Below, piece by piece: positions 53,036 through 62,677 of a stretch of 64,000 nt of DNA. The DNA comes from CBDEVH01 sp965243565 (GTDB lineage: Bacteria; Pseudomonadota; Gammaproteobacteria; Tethybacterales; Persebacteraceae): the NCBI GenBank assembly GCA_965243565.1, contig OZ251571.1, positions 682,001 through 746,000 of the forward strand, in the 5' to 3' direction. The notes below the pieces were generated by a model. The model did no database searches. It saw only the letters and a list, made by a program, of their open reading frames with translations, and was not told the origin of the DNA. Numbering within the stretch: position 1 is the stretch's first letter; the number at the start of each line of letters is the position of its first letter. The translations under genes and the position numbers were made by a program.

Positions 53036-54658
53036 TTAAAAACTGTATTCTAACTTATATTGTAATCGTTGGATGGTTTTTTCTTTTCCGAGTTGCATAG
53101 CAACGCTGGCAATGTCTGGAGAATCGCTTCGACCGCTTAATAAAAAGCGCATGGGCATACCCAAATGTTGAAATTTTAACTGATGTGTTTTAACGGTGGT
53201 TTTTATGCAGTTTTTTATTGCTGCAGCCTCCCATTGCGGTAATTGTTGTAATTGTTGTGTTAAATATTCAAATGCCACACGGTTATCGTTGTTGAGGTGA
53301 GTCGCCAATACTGCTTTGTCTATAGTGGGTGAGGTATAAAAATAGTGTATTTCATGGGCGATGTCATAAAACTGATTTAAGCGAGGGCGAATGAGTTCCA
53401 GTATATCTTGATTGTTAAATGAATAGATGTTTAGTAGTGTCAACAATGAATGCAGCGTTTCTTTTAATGATTGATCGATTGGCACCGCTAGCCTGTCGTT
53501 GATGTTTTTTATTATGTCATCAATTTGATTTTGAGAGGCGTTGCCCAAATCGTTCGGGCTATTGAATAACCCATCTAATCCATCTATTAAGGTAATAGGA
53601 GTATTTCGTTCTATGTCTTTTGCGTTTTTTATAATAGATGCGCTTGCTGCTTGGTGTATTTGTGGCAGTTTAATTGTGTGTAAATGCTCACGATTAACCC
53701 AATTTAGTTTTTCTCTATCAAACCGTGCGGGAGATTGTGATATGGCATTGAAATTAAATTGGTTGATTAAAAATCGAGAATCAAAGATTTCAGTATCGCC
53801 ATGTGACCACGACAACCTTGCTAGATAATTTATGAGAGCCTCAGGGACAATACCATCCTGCCGATAAATATCGACATCAACAGCGGCGTTTCTTTTAGAC
53901 ATTCGCTCATATTTAATATCGGTATTGTCGGTGTCATTTTGTACCGCACTTAATATCATTGGTAAATGCGCAAAAACAGGCATTTTATCGGGCGTCTCTA
54001 CCAATAAAGCATTAAAGATGTGCCATTGACGGTAGGTGTTCATGACGTGGTCATCACCTCTAATAATGTGGCTAATCTTCATGTCAATATCATCACAAAC
54101 AGCCGCAAAGTTATAGGTGGGTGTGCCGTCCGATCGAGCGATGATAAAGTCGTCTAGTTCTTTGTTGTCAATAATCAATTCGCCTTTAATGGCGTCTATA
54201 AATTGCGTTTTACCTGTCAGTGGTATTTTAAAACGAATACATGGTTTAATGCCCGTGGGCGGATTACTGGTATTGTCTCGCCAGTAGCGGTTGTATTGTG
54301 GTTTTTCGCCTCTATCAGTTTGCTCTTGTCGCATTTTATCGAGTTCTACAGCGGTGGTATAGCAATAATAGGCGTGATTTTGTTCTAATAGCTGTTGAAT
54401 AACGGTTTGATGACGGCTGCGATTGGCTGATTGAAAAACAGGCGGGGCATCGGGGACTATGCCGACCCATTCCATAGCATCAATAATCGCTTGGCTGTGT
54501 TTGTCAAGTGAGCGTTCGGTATCAGTGTCTTCGATTCGCAATATAAATTGCCCCTGGTGTTGCTTTGCAAACGCCCAAGAAAACAGAGCTGTTCGTAAGC
54601 CGCCAATGTGTAGATAGCCGGTTGGGCTGGGGGCAAATCGTGTAATAACAGGAGACAT
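53036..54658 (-). CDS. gltX: Glutamate--tRNA ligase
   Basis: A 540-residue class I synthetase. The HIGH motif appears in RFAPSPTGYLHIGGLRTAL near the start. IRGDDHVMNTYRQ is the usual GluRS motif, and the KMSKS equivalent is ERMSKRNAAVD. It is somewhat longer than the usual 465-500 residues, the excess lying in the anticodon-binding half. It starts 6 bases after serS and 36 bases before ilvC, forming a run of same-strand genes. Confidence 0.94.
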   Translation of the reverse strand: MSPVITRFAPSPTGYLHIGGLRTALFSWAFAKQHQGQFILRIEDTDTERSLDKHSQAIIDAMEWVGIVPDAPPVFQSANRSRHQTVIQQLLEQNHAYYCYTTAVELDKMRQEQTDRGEKPQYNRYWRDNTSNPPTGIKPCIRFKIPLTGKTQFIDAIKGELIIDNKELDDFIIARSDGTPTYNFAAVCDDIDMKISHIIRGDDHVMNTYRQWHIFNALLVETPDKMPVFAHLPMILSAVQNDTDNTDIKYERMSKRNAAVDVDIYRQDGIVPEALINYLARLSWSHGDTEIFDSRFLINQFNFNAISQSPARFDREKLNWVNREHLHTIKLPQIHQAASASIIKNAKDIERNTPITLIDGLDGLFNSPNDLGNASQNQIDDIIKNINDRLAVPIDQSLKETLHSLLTLLNIYSFNNQDILELIRPRLNQFYDIAHEIHYFYTSPTIDKAVLATHLNNDNRVAFEYLTQQLQQLPQWEAAAIKNCIKTTVKTHQLKFQHLGMPMRFLLSGRSDSPDIASVAMQLGKEKTIQRLQYKLEYSF

Positions 54659-54664
54659 TAAAAC

Positions 54665-55936
54665 TTAAGTGGTTATTGTTTTTAGTCCGCTCATATAGGG
54701 GCGTAGCATTTCGGGGACTGTAATACTACCGTCTTTATTTTGGTAGTTTTCCATGACCGCAATCATGGCACGACCAACAGCAACCCCTGAACCGTTTAAT
54801 GTATGAATTAATTCATTTTTACCTTGTTCGTTTTTAAAACGTGATTTCATGCGACGTGCTTGAAAATCTTCACAATTACTACAAGAAGATATTTCTCTAT
54901 AAGCATCTTGCCCGGGTAACCATACTTCGATGTCGTATGTTTTTGCCGCAGAAAAACCAACGTCTTGACTGCACAGTGAGACAACACGATAAGGTAAATC
55001 AAGACATTGCAAAACAGATTCGGCACTTTTTAATAAGTCTTCAAGCGAATCATAAGAGCTATCGGGCATGGTAAGATGAACGAGCTCGACTTTTTCAAAT
55101 TGATGTTGGCGTAGCATACCGCGGGTATCGCGCCCGTAAGAGCCAGCTTCACGGCGAAAGCAGGGGGTATGACAAACAAAACGCATGGGCAAATCTTCTA
55201 TATTAACAATGGTATTGCTCAATACATTGGTTACAACAACTTCGGCGGTTGGAATAAGATATAGTTGATCTCTTTCACAAAAAAACAGGTCTTTTTCAAA
55301 TTTTGGTAATTGCCCGGTGCCAGTTAGTGCTTCAGAGTTTGCCATAAAAGGCAAGTAAACTTCTCTATAGCCATTTTTTGTAATATGGTGGTCAAGCATA
55401 AATTGAGCAAGTGCTCTATGCAACCTTGCCAATCCACCACTGAGTGCCATAAAACGACTACTGGCAATTTTACTGCTGAGTGAAAAATCTAACATTGCAA
55501 GATTTTCGCCAATACTGGTATGGTCTAATGGCGTAAAATCAAAAGTGGTGGGTTTACCGTGCTTTTTTACTTCGATATTGTCGTCTTCACAATGACCCAA
55601 AGGAACACTGCTGTGTAGTAGGTTGGGGATATCAAGATAAAAATCGTGTAGTGATTTTTGAATCAGCGGTAGTTGTTTTTCTATCTGTTTTAATTCGGTG
55701 TTAATGGCTTCGACTTGGCTGATTATTGCACTGGCATCACCTTGTTCACGTTTGATAACGCTGACTTCTTTTGACTTTTTATTGCGGTCGGCACGAAGGT
55801 TTTCTTCACGGCTTTGATGGATTTTACGCTGGGATTCAAGTTCGAGTAGTTTGTCGGTGTCCAGCTGATAGTTGCGTTTGGCAAGATTATCGCGAACAAC
55901 GGTTAAATCGTTGAGTAAAGTTTGGGGGTTTATCAT
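54665..55936 (-). CDS. serS: Serine--tRNA ligase
   Basis: A 423-residue class II synthetase. The N-terminal coiled-coil arm (about 25-105) binds the long variable arm of tRNA-Ser. Motif 2 is FRREAGSYGRDTRGMLRQHQF and motif 3 is GSGVAVGRAMIAVMENYQ, and TAEV marks the serine site. It overlaps the upstream ABC ATPase in ATGA, an unusual partner for a tRNA synthetase. Confidence 0.96.
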   Translation of the reverse strand: MINPQTLLNDLTVVRDNLAKRNYQLDTDKLLELESQRKIHQSREENLRADRNKKSKEVSVIKREQGDASAIISQVEAINTELKQIEKQLPLIQKSLHDFYLDIPNLLHSSVPLGHCEDDNIEVKKHGKPTTFDFTPLDHTSIGENLAMLDFSLSSKIASSRFMALSGGLARLHRALAQFMLDHHITKNGYREVYLPFMANSEALTGTGQLPKFEKDLFFCERDQLYLIPTAEVVVTNVLSNTIVNIEDLPMRFVCHTPCFRREAGSYGRDTRGMLRQHQFEKVELVHLTMPDSSYDSLEDLLKSAESVLQCLDLPYRVVSLCSQDVGFSAAKTYDIEVWLPGQDAYREISSCSNCEDFQARRMKSRFKNEQGKNELIHTLNGSGVAVGRAMIAVMENYQNKDGSITVPEMLRPYMSGLKTITT

Positions 55937-56664
55937 GATGTGGGGTTTTTATTAGAAATGAGCTCCAAATAGGCGCTTTCAAGTGATGTTTCATTGGGAT
56001 ACAGTTGTCGCATTTCTTGAGGTGATCCAATAAATTGTATTTTTCCATCGTGTAATATTGCCATGCGAGAACAGACTTCTTCGATGTCGGATAATGAATG
56101 AGAGGTAAAAAACAAAGTGGCACCGCGCTCGGATAATTTTTTAAACTGTCTTTTGACGAGTGCACGGGCTTTTGGGTCAAGCCCACTCATGGGTTCATCA
56201 AGAATATAAAAGTCTCTTTTTGCCATAAAACAGCCGATAAGTCCTAATTTTTGAGTCATTCCTTTTGAAAACGACCGAACCGGTTTAGACAAAGCTCTGC
56301 TGTCAAGATCAACTTGTTCTAGCATCGAAAGCGCTTCTTTTTTATCGTATTTTTCGTTTTGCAATGTCAGAATAAACCGCAAAAATTGCTCACCGGTTAA
56401 ATGAAAAGGGGGGATAAACCGTTCGGGTAAAAAAGCCAATTTTTTACGCGCTTCTGTTTTTGTTGATAAAGTGCCAAAAATTTTAATCTCGCCACTTTCA
56501 TGGTGACAAAAATCGAGCAAGCATTTTATAAAAGTGCTTTTACCAGCACCATTAACACCAGCAAAACCAAATGATTCATTTTGTTCAATGCTAAATTCTA
56601 AGTTTTTTAATACCGGCGTATTGAGGTAGGTTTTGCAAAGTTTATTGACTTCTAGTACTTTCAT
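55933..56664 (-). CDS. ABC transporter ATP-binding protein without adjacent permease
   Basis: A 243-residue ABC ATPase with Walker A GVNGAGKSTF, Q-loop AFLPERF, signature SFSKGMTQKLG, Walker B FYILDEPMSGLD and H-loop TSHSLSD. The C-terminal ETSLESAYLELI tail is typical of the ABC-2 export class (DrrA/CcmA-like). The usual neighbouring permease gene is missing; nuoN lies upstream and serS downstream. It may pair with a permease coded elsewhere. An AAGGA ribosome binding site precedes the ATG by 9 bases. Confidence 0.87.
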   Translation of the reverse strand: MKVLEVNKLCKTYLNTPVLKNLEFSIEQNESFGFAGVNGAGKSTFIKCLLDFCHHESGEIKIFGTLSTKTEARKKLAFLPERFIPPFHLTGEQFLRFILTLQNEKYDKKEALSMLEQVDLDSRALSKPVRSFSKGMTQKLGLIGCFMAKRDFYILDEPMSGLDPKARALVKRQFKKLSERGATLFFTSHSLSDIEEVCSRMAILHDGKIQFIGSPQEMRQLYPNETSLESAYLELISNKNPTS

Positions 56665-56681
56665 ATTGATATTTCCTTCGT

Positions 56682-58121
56682 TTAAATAGCTCTAGCAGAA
56701 GCAAATTCAAACAATTTAAGTATAGTGTCAGGGAATATTCCAAACCATAAAGTAAGTAGACCAAACAGCGATAATAAAATCAGTTGACTCATCTTTAGTG
56801 TAATAGCGGTTTCTTCGGTTTTTTCAAAAAACATAAAACGTATGATACGTAAATAATAAAACGCCCCAACCACGGAAAGCATTACAGCAATAACTGCCAC
56901 TATGTTATTGCCTTCGGCAATAATTGCTTTTAGCACCAACAATTTGGCAATAAAACCAATGGTCGGAGGAATGCCTGCCATTGACAACATAAGGATAGTA
57001 ACAGCAGATGCCATCCAGATATTGCGTGATGCCAGCCCTGCCATGTCTGAAATATGAGGGCCTTGGTTTGGGTCTTTTTCGCCAATATAAAGCACTGCTC
57101 CAAATGCACCAATGGTCATTAGGGCATAGGCAGAAACATAAAATGATGATGCCATGATGTCGTTGCTAGCAACACCCAAAACAAGAAATCCACTATGGGC
57201 AATTGCAGAATAAGCCAACATGCGTTTTAGACTGGTTTGCGCAATGGCGGTAATATTACCCAAGGCAAGTGAGGCAATGGCAAGGATGGTAAGCATTGTC
57301 TGCCAGTCGCTAAACAAAGAGGGCAATGAAAAAGGCAATACACTCAAAAGCAATGATAACACCGCAATTTTAGGTGCGGAAGCTATAAAAATAGTAATCG
57401 GCGTTGGCGATGCATGGTAAACATCGGGCAGCCACATATGAAAAGGAACAACACCGAGTTTAAATGCTATTCCAGCAATCATAAATACCATGCCAATAAT
57501 GAGTATATAGCGTAATTGGGAATCTTTGGGCAAGGCATCGCTTGCTGTTTGAATGTCGATAATGGATAAATTGCCTGTTGCGCCGTAAATCATGGAAATA
57601 CCGTATAAGAACAAGCCAGAGGCGAGGGCACCCAATACAAAGTATTTTAAAGCGGCTTCAGAAGCGGCGGCGGAGTTTCTTTTAATGGCGATTAATGCAT
57701 AGAGCGTCAGCGACATAATTTCTAGCCCTAAGTATAGAATAAGGAAATGAGCCGCCGAAATTAATACACTCATGCCCAAGCTCGAAAACAATATAAGCGT
57801 TAGAAAATCACCGTTTAATAAGTCATTTTTTTTGAGAGACTCTGTCGAAAAAGCAAGACACGCTGCAACAGAAAGTAAAGCACCGGCTTTGAGCAATGAA
57901 TTTAAGGGAGAACTTAAAAACAATCCATTTAATGCCAATGTAGAATCGTCATGCACCCCACTGAGTGAGATGAAGGCAGCAACAATCAACGCGCCGACCG
58001 AAAACCAATGTAAATAAATTATTTTATCGCTTGGCAAAAACAAAGCACTGAGCATGACAGTGCAGGCTACAGTGAATAGAATAATTTCTATATTGGCGGC
58101 AGAAATTATTAATGATTCCAT
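56682..58121 (-). CDS. nuoN: NADH-quinone oxidoreductase subunit N
   Basis: A 479-residue antiporter-like proton-pumping subunit of complex I in the inner membrane. It has about 14 hydrophobic segments, the conserved transmembrane lysine-containing motif GVVPFHMWLPDVYHASPTP, and KRMLAYSAIAHSGFLVLG. It shares one base with the end of nuoM and is the last nuo gene of the block. Confidence 0.95.
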   Translation of the reverse strand: MESLIISAANIEIILFTVACTVMLSALFLPSDKIIYLHWFSVGALIVAAFISLSGVHDDSTLALNGLFLSSPLNSLLKAGALLSVAACLAFSTESLKKNDLLNGDFLTLILFSSLGMSVLISAAHFLILYLGLEIMSLTLYALIAIKRNSAAASEAALKYFVLGALASGLFLYGISMIYGATGNLSIIDIQTASDALPKDSQLRYILIIGMVFMIAGIAFKLGVVPFHMWLPDVYHASPTPITIFIASAPKIAVLSLLLSVLPFSLPSLFSDWQTMLTILAIASLALGNITAIAQTSLKRMLAYSAIAHSGFLVLGVASNDIMASSFYVSAYALMTIGAFGAVLYIGEKDPNQGPHISDMAGLASRNIWMASAVTILMLSMAGIPPTIGFIAKLLVLKAIIAEGNNIVAVIAVMLSVVGAFYYLRIIRFMFFEKTEETAITLKMSQLILLSLFGLLTLWFGIFPDTILKLFEFASARAI

Positions 58122-59599
58122 TAGTTCAGTTTTCCTTTGCTAACATGCAGCAATAATTCGTTTACAGAAACTTCAACGACTTCGATAAATGGAGCGGGGT
58201 AAATACCCATCCATAAAACGAAAAATGCAAAAATACAAAGTAGGGTTAATTCGCGTTTATCAACGTCTTTAAGTGCTTTAACTGATTTATTTTGAACATC
58301 GCCAAAAATAACGCGCTTGTACATCCATAACGAATAGGCTGCCCCTGTTAATAACGTTGTGGCACATGCCAGACCAATCCATAAATTAGATTTTACTGCC
58401 GACATAATGACCATAAATTCGCCGACAAAACCACTGGTAGCAGGCAGCCCAGCATTTGCCATGACAAATAACAATAAAAAAGACGAATATTTGGGCATGG
58501 TATTAACAACGCCGCCGTAATCGCTAATATTTCGAGTATGCATACGATCATAAAGCACACCGACACAAAAGAACATCGCCCCCGATACAAAGCCGTGTGA
58601 CAGCATTTGCATAATACCACCAACAACCCCTAGGGTGTCGAACAAAAAGATACCCAAAGTAACAAAGCCCATGTGTGCAATCGACGAATAGGCGATGAGC
58701 TTTTTCATGTCGGTTTGTGCCAGTGCCACTAAACCGATATAAACAATGGCAATGAGCGACAAAGCAATAATAATATTGGCATATTCCATGCTGGCATCAG
58801 GCGTAATTGGTAAGGATAATCGCAAAAAGCCATACGCACCTAGTTTGAGCATAACGGCAGCCAGTACAATCGAACCACCAGTCGGTGCTTCAACGTGTGC
58901 ATCGGGCAGCCATGTATGTAGTGGTGTCATTGGGATTTTAACCGCAAAGGCAGCAAAGAAGGCAAAAAATATGAGGGTTTGTTCAACGAGATTAAGAGGT
59001 AGCTGGTGAAAGTCGAGTATGGAAAAAGTATCACTTTTGTTGTATAAATAGAGCAATGCGATGAGCATTAACAATGAACCAGCCAGCGTGTAAAGAAAAA
59101 ATTTAATAGAGGCATAGACCCGTCTTTCGCCACCCCAAATACCAATAACAATAAATAGAGGAATCAGCGTTGCTTCCCAAAAAATATAAAACAAAATGGA
59201 ATCCAATGCCGAGAATACACCAGTTGTAAGCCCCGACATAATTAAAAAGGCGGCTAAATAACCCGCTACTTTTTGTTGAATAACTCGCCAACAAGCCGCC
59301 AATACCAAAACGGTGGTGAGTGTGTTGAGTAACACCATCAACAAAGACAAGCCATCAATGCCAAGTGAATAATAAATATTAAAAGACGATATCCATAAGA
59401 CGTTTTCGGTAAATTGAAAATCAGCAGTGGCGGTGTTAAAATTGATATAAAGACAGGTCGATAATATAAAAGTCAGTGTGGCAATGGCGATGCTATAGGC
59501 TTTTAATCGATAGGGGCACATTTTATAGTGCGCACCGATTAAAATACCAATTCCACTGATGATTGGAAGCCAAATTAAAATTGATAATAAACCGATCAT
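58121..59599 (-). CDS. nuoM: NADH-quinone oxidoreductase subunit M
   Basis: A 492-residue proton-pumping subunit of complex I. Recognised by GIDGLSLLMVLLNTLTT, FFAFFAAFAVKIPMTPLHTW (read in part), LPDAHVEAPTGGSIVLAAV and KKLIAYSSIAHMGFVTLG. The frame opens at 59653, inside the end of nuoL, but the ATG at 59599, 4 bases after the nuoL stop, gives the normal N-terminus. Confidence 0.95.
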   Translation of the reverse strand: MIGLLSILIWLPIISGIGILIGAHYKMCPYRLKAYSIAIATLTFILSTCLYINFNTATADFQFTENVLWISSFNIYYSLGIDGLSLLMVLLNTLTTVLVLAACWRVIQQKVAGYLAAFLIMSGLTTGVFSALDSILFYIFWEATLIPLFIVIGIWGGERRVYASIKFFLYTLAGSLLMLIALLYLYNKSDTFSILDFHQLPLNLVEQTLIFFAFFAAFAVKIPMTPLHTWLPDAHVEAPTGGSIVLAAVMLKLGAYGFLRLSLPITPDASMEYANIIIALSLIAIVYIGLVALAQTDMKKLIAYSSIAHMGFVTLGIFLFDTLGVVGGIMQMLSHGFVSGAMFFCVGVLYDRMHTRNISDYGGVVNTMPKYSSFLLLFVMANAGLPATSGFVGEFMVIMSAVKSNLWIGLACATTLLTGAAYSLWMYKRVIFGDVQNKSVKALKDVDKRELTLLCIFAFFVLWMGIYPAPFIEVVEVSVNELLLHVSKGKLN

Positions 59600-59603
59600 T
59601 TGA

Positions 59604-61535
59604 TTATAAAAAACGCCAAAATAGTAAGAGAACAACGGCAAAAAACATAGCAAAAGCGTAGTGGTAAATAACCCCTGATTGTAGAATTCTTAATTTATGT
59701 GCACCGCGTCCGACTAAGCGAGCAAACCCAACCACACAGTTGTCAATGATATTGTTGTCGATTTTTTGCCATAAAAAAGTACCCAGTTTTTTTACACCAT
59801 TCGCAAAAAACCACGCATTAAATTCATCCATCCAATATTTATTAATCAGCACATTGTACAGTGGACCTTTGGCAAAAGCTCGTGTCCGATTAGGATAGTC
59901 ACTATAAAGCCAAAAAGCCGTGGCAATACCTAGAATACCCGCCCAAAATGCAGGATTGCTATACGCATGGGATAGCATGGTGGTTGCGCTGTTTTCAGCA
60001 TGATGTGCCACCGCTGCTACGGTATCATGGGTTTCAAGGACGGTAATAGCGGTATCAAAGTAGCCACCAAATACCATTGGTGCAAGTAAGGCACCACCAA
60101 TAACAACGCTGGGAATCGCCAATAAGATAAGTGGCAACGTTACGACAAAAGAAGGTTCTTTAATATGGCTATAAGTTTCGTCGGACATGCGTGGCGTGCC
60201 GTGAAAGGTTAATATGAGTAGGCGAAACGAATAAAGTGCAGTTACAAAAGCACCGATAATCAATAAGACGTAGGAGACATCGGAAAAAGGCAGAGTCGAT
60301 TCTTTTACTGATTCAATAATTACATCTTTAGAAAAGAAGCCCGAAAAAGGTGGCACGCCAACCAATGCCAAAGAACCTAAAATACCGGTGATATATGTAA
60401 TGGGAAGTACTCGTCTTAAGCCTCCCATTTTACGCATGTCTTGTTCATGGTGCATGGCGATAATAACCGCGCCTGCACCCAAAAAGAGCAAGGCTTTAAA
60501 GAAGGCATGGGTGAATAAGTGAAACACTGCTGCAGAATAAGCAGAAGCTCCTAACGCTGCTGTCATGTAACCGAGTTGAGACAGTGTGGAGTAAGCGACG
60601 ACACGTTTGATGTCGTTTTGAACAAGGCCCAATAAGCCCATAAAAAAGGCAGTTATTGTGCCGATGACTAATACCACCGTTAAGGCTGTTTCGGATAATT
60701 CAAATAACGGCGACATTCTGGCTACCATAAAGATACCAGCAGTAACCATTGTGGCAGCATGGATAAGTGCTGATATAGGAGTTGGGCCTTCCATCGAATC
60801 TGGCAACCATACATGCAACGGAAATTGTGCTGATTTGCCCATTGCACCAATAAACAATAAGATACATAAGATGGTCATGGTGTCCCAACCTTCGACAACA
60901 ATGGGGATTGGGGTGGTGGCTATGCTGCCAAATACAGTGTGATAATCAAGGCTGCCATAAACGGCAAGTACCAAGCCAATGCCGAGCAAAAAGCCTAAAT
61001 CGCCAATGCGATTGACTAAAAATGCTTTTAAGTTCGCATGAATGGCAGTTGGGCGAGTGTACCAAAAACCAATGAGTAGGTATGAAACCAAACCTACTGC
61101 TTCCCAACCAAAAAACAGCTGCAAAAAGTTATTTGACATAACCAGCATTAGCATGGAAAAGGTAAACAAAGAAATATAAGAGAAAAAGCGACAATAACCA
61201 TCGTCATGTTGCATGTAACCAATGGTGTAAATGTGTACCATGAGCGAAACAAAGGTAACGGTGAGCATCATCATGACAGTCAGTGAATCAACCAAAAAAC
61301 CAATGTTAATGGTGAGGTCGCCAAGGCTTCCCCATACGTACCAATTAAAGTTATAAACAGTGTTATTGCCGATAACGTCATTGGCGACAATGGCGGAGAG
61401 AATAAAAGCGATTGCAACACCTAAAATAGTTGCCCAATGTGCGAGAGTTCGGTTTTTATTGTGGATAGAAGCAAAGGCTGCAATAAGACACCCTGCCAAT
61501 GGAGCCAGAACAATGCTGTAAATAAGATTTTCCAT
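59604..61535 (-). CDS. nuoL: NADH-quinone oxidoreductase subunit L
   Basis: A 643-residue proton-pumping subunit of complex I with the long lateral helix at its C-terminus. Diagnostic segments are FFGWEAVGLVSYLLIGFWY, QFPLHVWLPDSMEGPTPISA, RVVAYSTLSQLGYMTAALG and GVPPFSGFFSKD. An AAAGG ribosome binding site precedes the ATG. It begins 3 bases after the nuoK stop. Confidence 0.96.
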   Translation of the reverse strand: MENLIYSIVLAPLAGCLIAAFASIHNKNRTLAHWATILGVAIAFILSAIVANDVIGNNTVYNFNWYVWGSLGDLTINIGFLVDSLTVMMMLTVTFVSLMVHIYTIGYMQHDDGYCRFFSYISLFTFSMLMLVMSNNFLQLFFGWEAVGLVSYLLIGFWYTRPTAIHANLKAFLVNRIGDLGFLLGIGLVLAVYGSLDYHTVFGSIATTPIPIVVEGWDTMTILCILLFIGAMGKSAQFPLHVWLPDSMEGPTPISALIHAATMVTAGIFMVARMSPLFELSETALTVVLVIGTITAFFMGLLGLVQNDIKRVVAYSTLSQLGYMTAALGASAYSAAVFHLFTHAFFKALLFLGAGAVIIAMHHEQDMRKMGGLRRVLPITYITGILGSLALVGVPPFSGFFSKDVIIESVKESTLPFSDVSYVLLIIGAFVTALYSFRLLILTFHGTPRMSDETYSHIKEPSFVVTLPLILLAIPSVVIGGALLAPMVFGGYFDTAITVLETHDTVAAVAHHAENSATTMLSHAYSNPAFWAGILGIATAFWLYSDYPNRTRAFAKGPLYNVLINKYWMDEFNAWFFANGVKKLGTFLWQKIDNNIIDNCVVGFARLVGRGAHKLRILQSGVIYHYAFAMFFAVVLLLFWRFL

Positions 61536-61538
61536 TAA

Positions 61539-61844
61539 CTAACCTTTGTAGGTATCCCAGTCGTTAACATGAATACTGCGTTTATTACGAAACGCACCAA
61601 TAATAATAGCTAAGCCAATAGCTGATTCGGCAGCGGCGACTGTCAGAATAAAGAAAACGAAAATTTGTCCGTGAATATCTGGGAAAAAATACGAAAAAGA
61701 AAGGAAATTTAAATTGATAGCCAATAGCATTATTTCAACAGACATGAGTATGATAAGGATGTTTTTACGGTTTAAGAATATCCCCGTAACGCCAATGACA
61801 AATAAAATGGCCCCCAGTGTTAGATAATGAAAAAGACTTATCAT
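61539..61844 (-). CDS. nuoK: NADH-quinone oxidoreductase subunit K
   Basis: A 101-residue three-helix membrane subunit of complex I. It carries GVTGIFLNRKNILIILMSVEIMLLAINLN (read in part), with the conserved Glu of helix II, and AAAESAIGLAIIIGAFRN, with the conserved Glu of helix III. It shares one base with the nuoJ stop. Confidence 0.95.
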   Translation of the reverse strand: MISLFHYLTLGAILFVIGVTGIFLNRKNILIILMSVEIMLLAINLNFLSFSYFFPDIHGQIFVFFILTVAAAESAIGLAIIIGAFRNKRSIHVNDWDTYKG

Positions 61845-62509
61845 TATGTATTTTCTTTTTCGGTGACATCGATGACGTCGTCAGCGGTGAGTGTAGGTGC
61901 TTTTTCAACTGGCATAGAAACAATTCTAACCCTGTCTTTTACTTTGGCTTGTACTTGTTTAGAGGCATCTATGCCTTTAATTGATCGATGACGCAAAGTC
62001 AGTGCGACACTGGCAACAATGGCAATCAATAACAAAACGGCGGCAAGCTCAAAAGGATAGACATAGTCGGTGTAAAGGATATTACCAATAGCACGGGTAT
62101 TGCCAATATCATCGGCAATAGTGGCGGTAACATTGCTGGCATTATTGGCAAAGTGGATTAAAAAGTCATCATGACCGATGACGGTGATGATTTGATAAAC
62201 CATAAGGATCGCAACGAACAAACCAACGGGCGCGTATTTCCAAAAATTTTGGCGTAATTTTTCAACATTAACGTCAAGCATCATCAGCACAAATAAAAAC
62301 AAGACCATGACTGCCCCCACATAAACTAATACCAGTGCAATGGCAAGGAATTCTGCACGCAATAACAGCCAAATACAGGCGGAACTAATAAATGCCAATA
62401 CAAGATAAAGTGCTGAATAGACTGAATTAGAAGACAAAATAACGCCCAATGCCGCAAAAATGGATAGCGACGAAAAAAAGTAAAAGACAAGTGTTTGAAA
62501 TTCAATCAT
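61844..62509 (-). CDS. nuoJ: NADH-quinone oxidoreductase subunit J
   Basis: A 221-residue membrane subunit of complex I. Recognised by the first helix, SSACIWLLLRAEFLAIALVLVYVGAVMVLFLFV (in part) and AVLLLIAIVASVALTLR, followed by a hydrophilic tail (VEKAPTLTADDVIDV). It is the first gene of its block, with no nuoI upstream; the next gene, gloB, points the other way. A TATTTT hexamer 6 bases before the ATG is a possible weak leaderless -10. Confidence 0.94.
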   Translation of the reverse strand: MIEFQTLVFYFFSSLSIFAALGVILSSNSVYSALYLVLAFISSACIWLLLRAEFLAIALVLVYVGAVMVLFLFVLMMLDVNVEKLRQNFWKYAPVGLFVAILMVYQIITVIGHDDFLIHFANNASNVTATIADDIGNTRAIGNILYTDYVYPFELAAVLLLIAIVASVALTLRHRSIKGIDASKQVQAKVKDRVRIVSMPVEKAPTLTADDVIDVTEKENT

Positions 62510-62677
62510 TCTTTAAAAATATGGTGAGCGTAATTTTACCATTGAGAAGCCTGTATAAGCAGTTTTATAGGAGTTTTTACTGTCAATATTACGAAATAAA
62601 TTTTCGTATTATCCTTATCTAAGATGTGCTATAAATACAAGTGTTATATTAAAATTCAATTGAAGAAAGACAAGATA

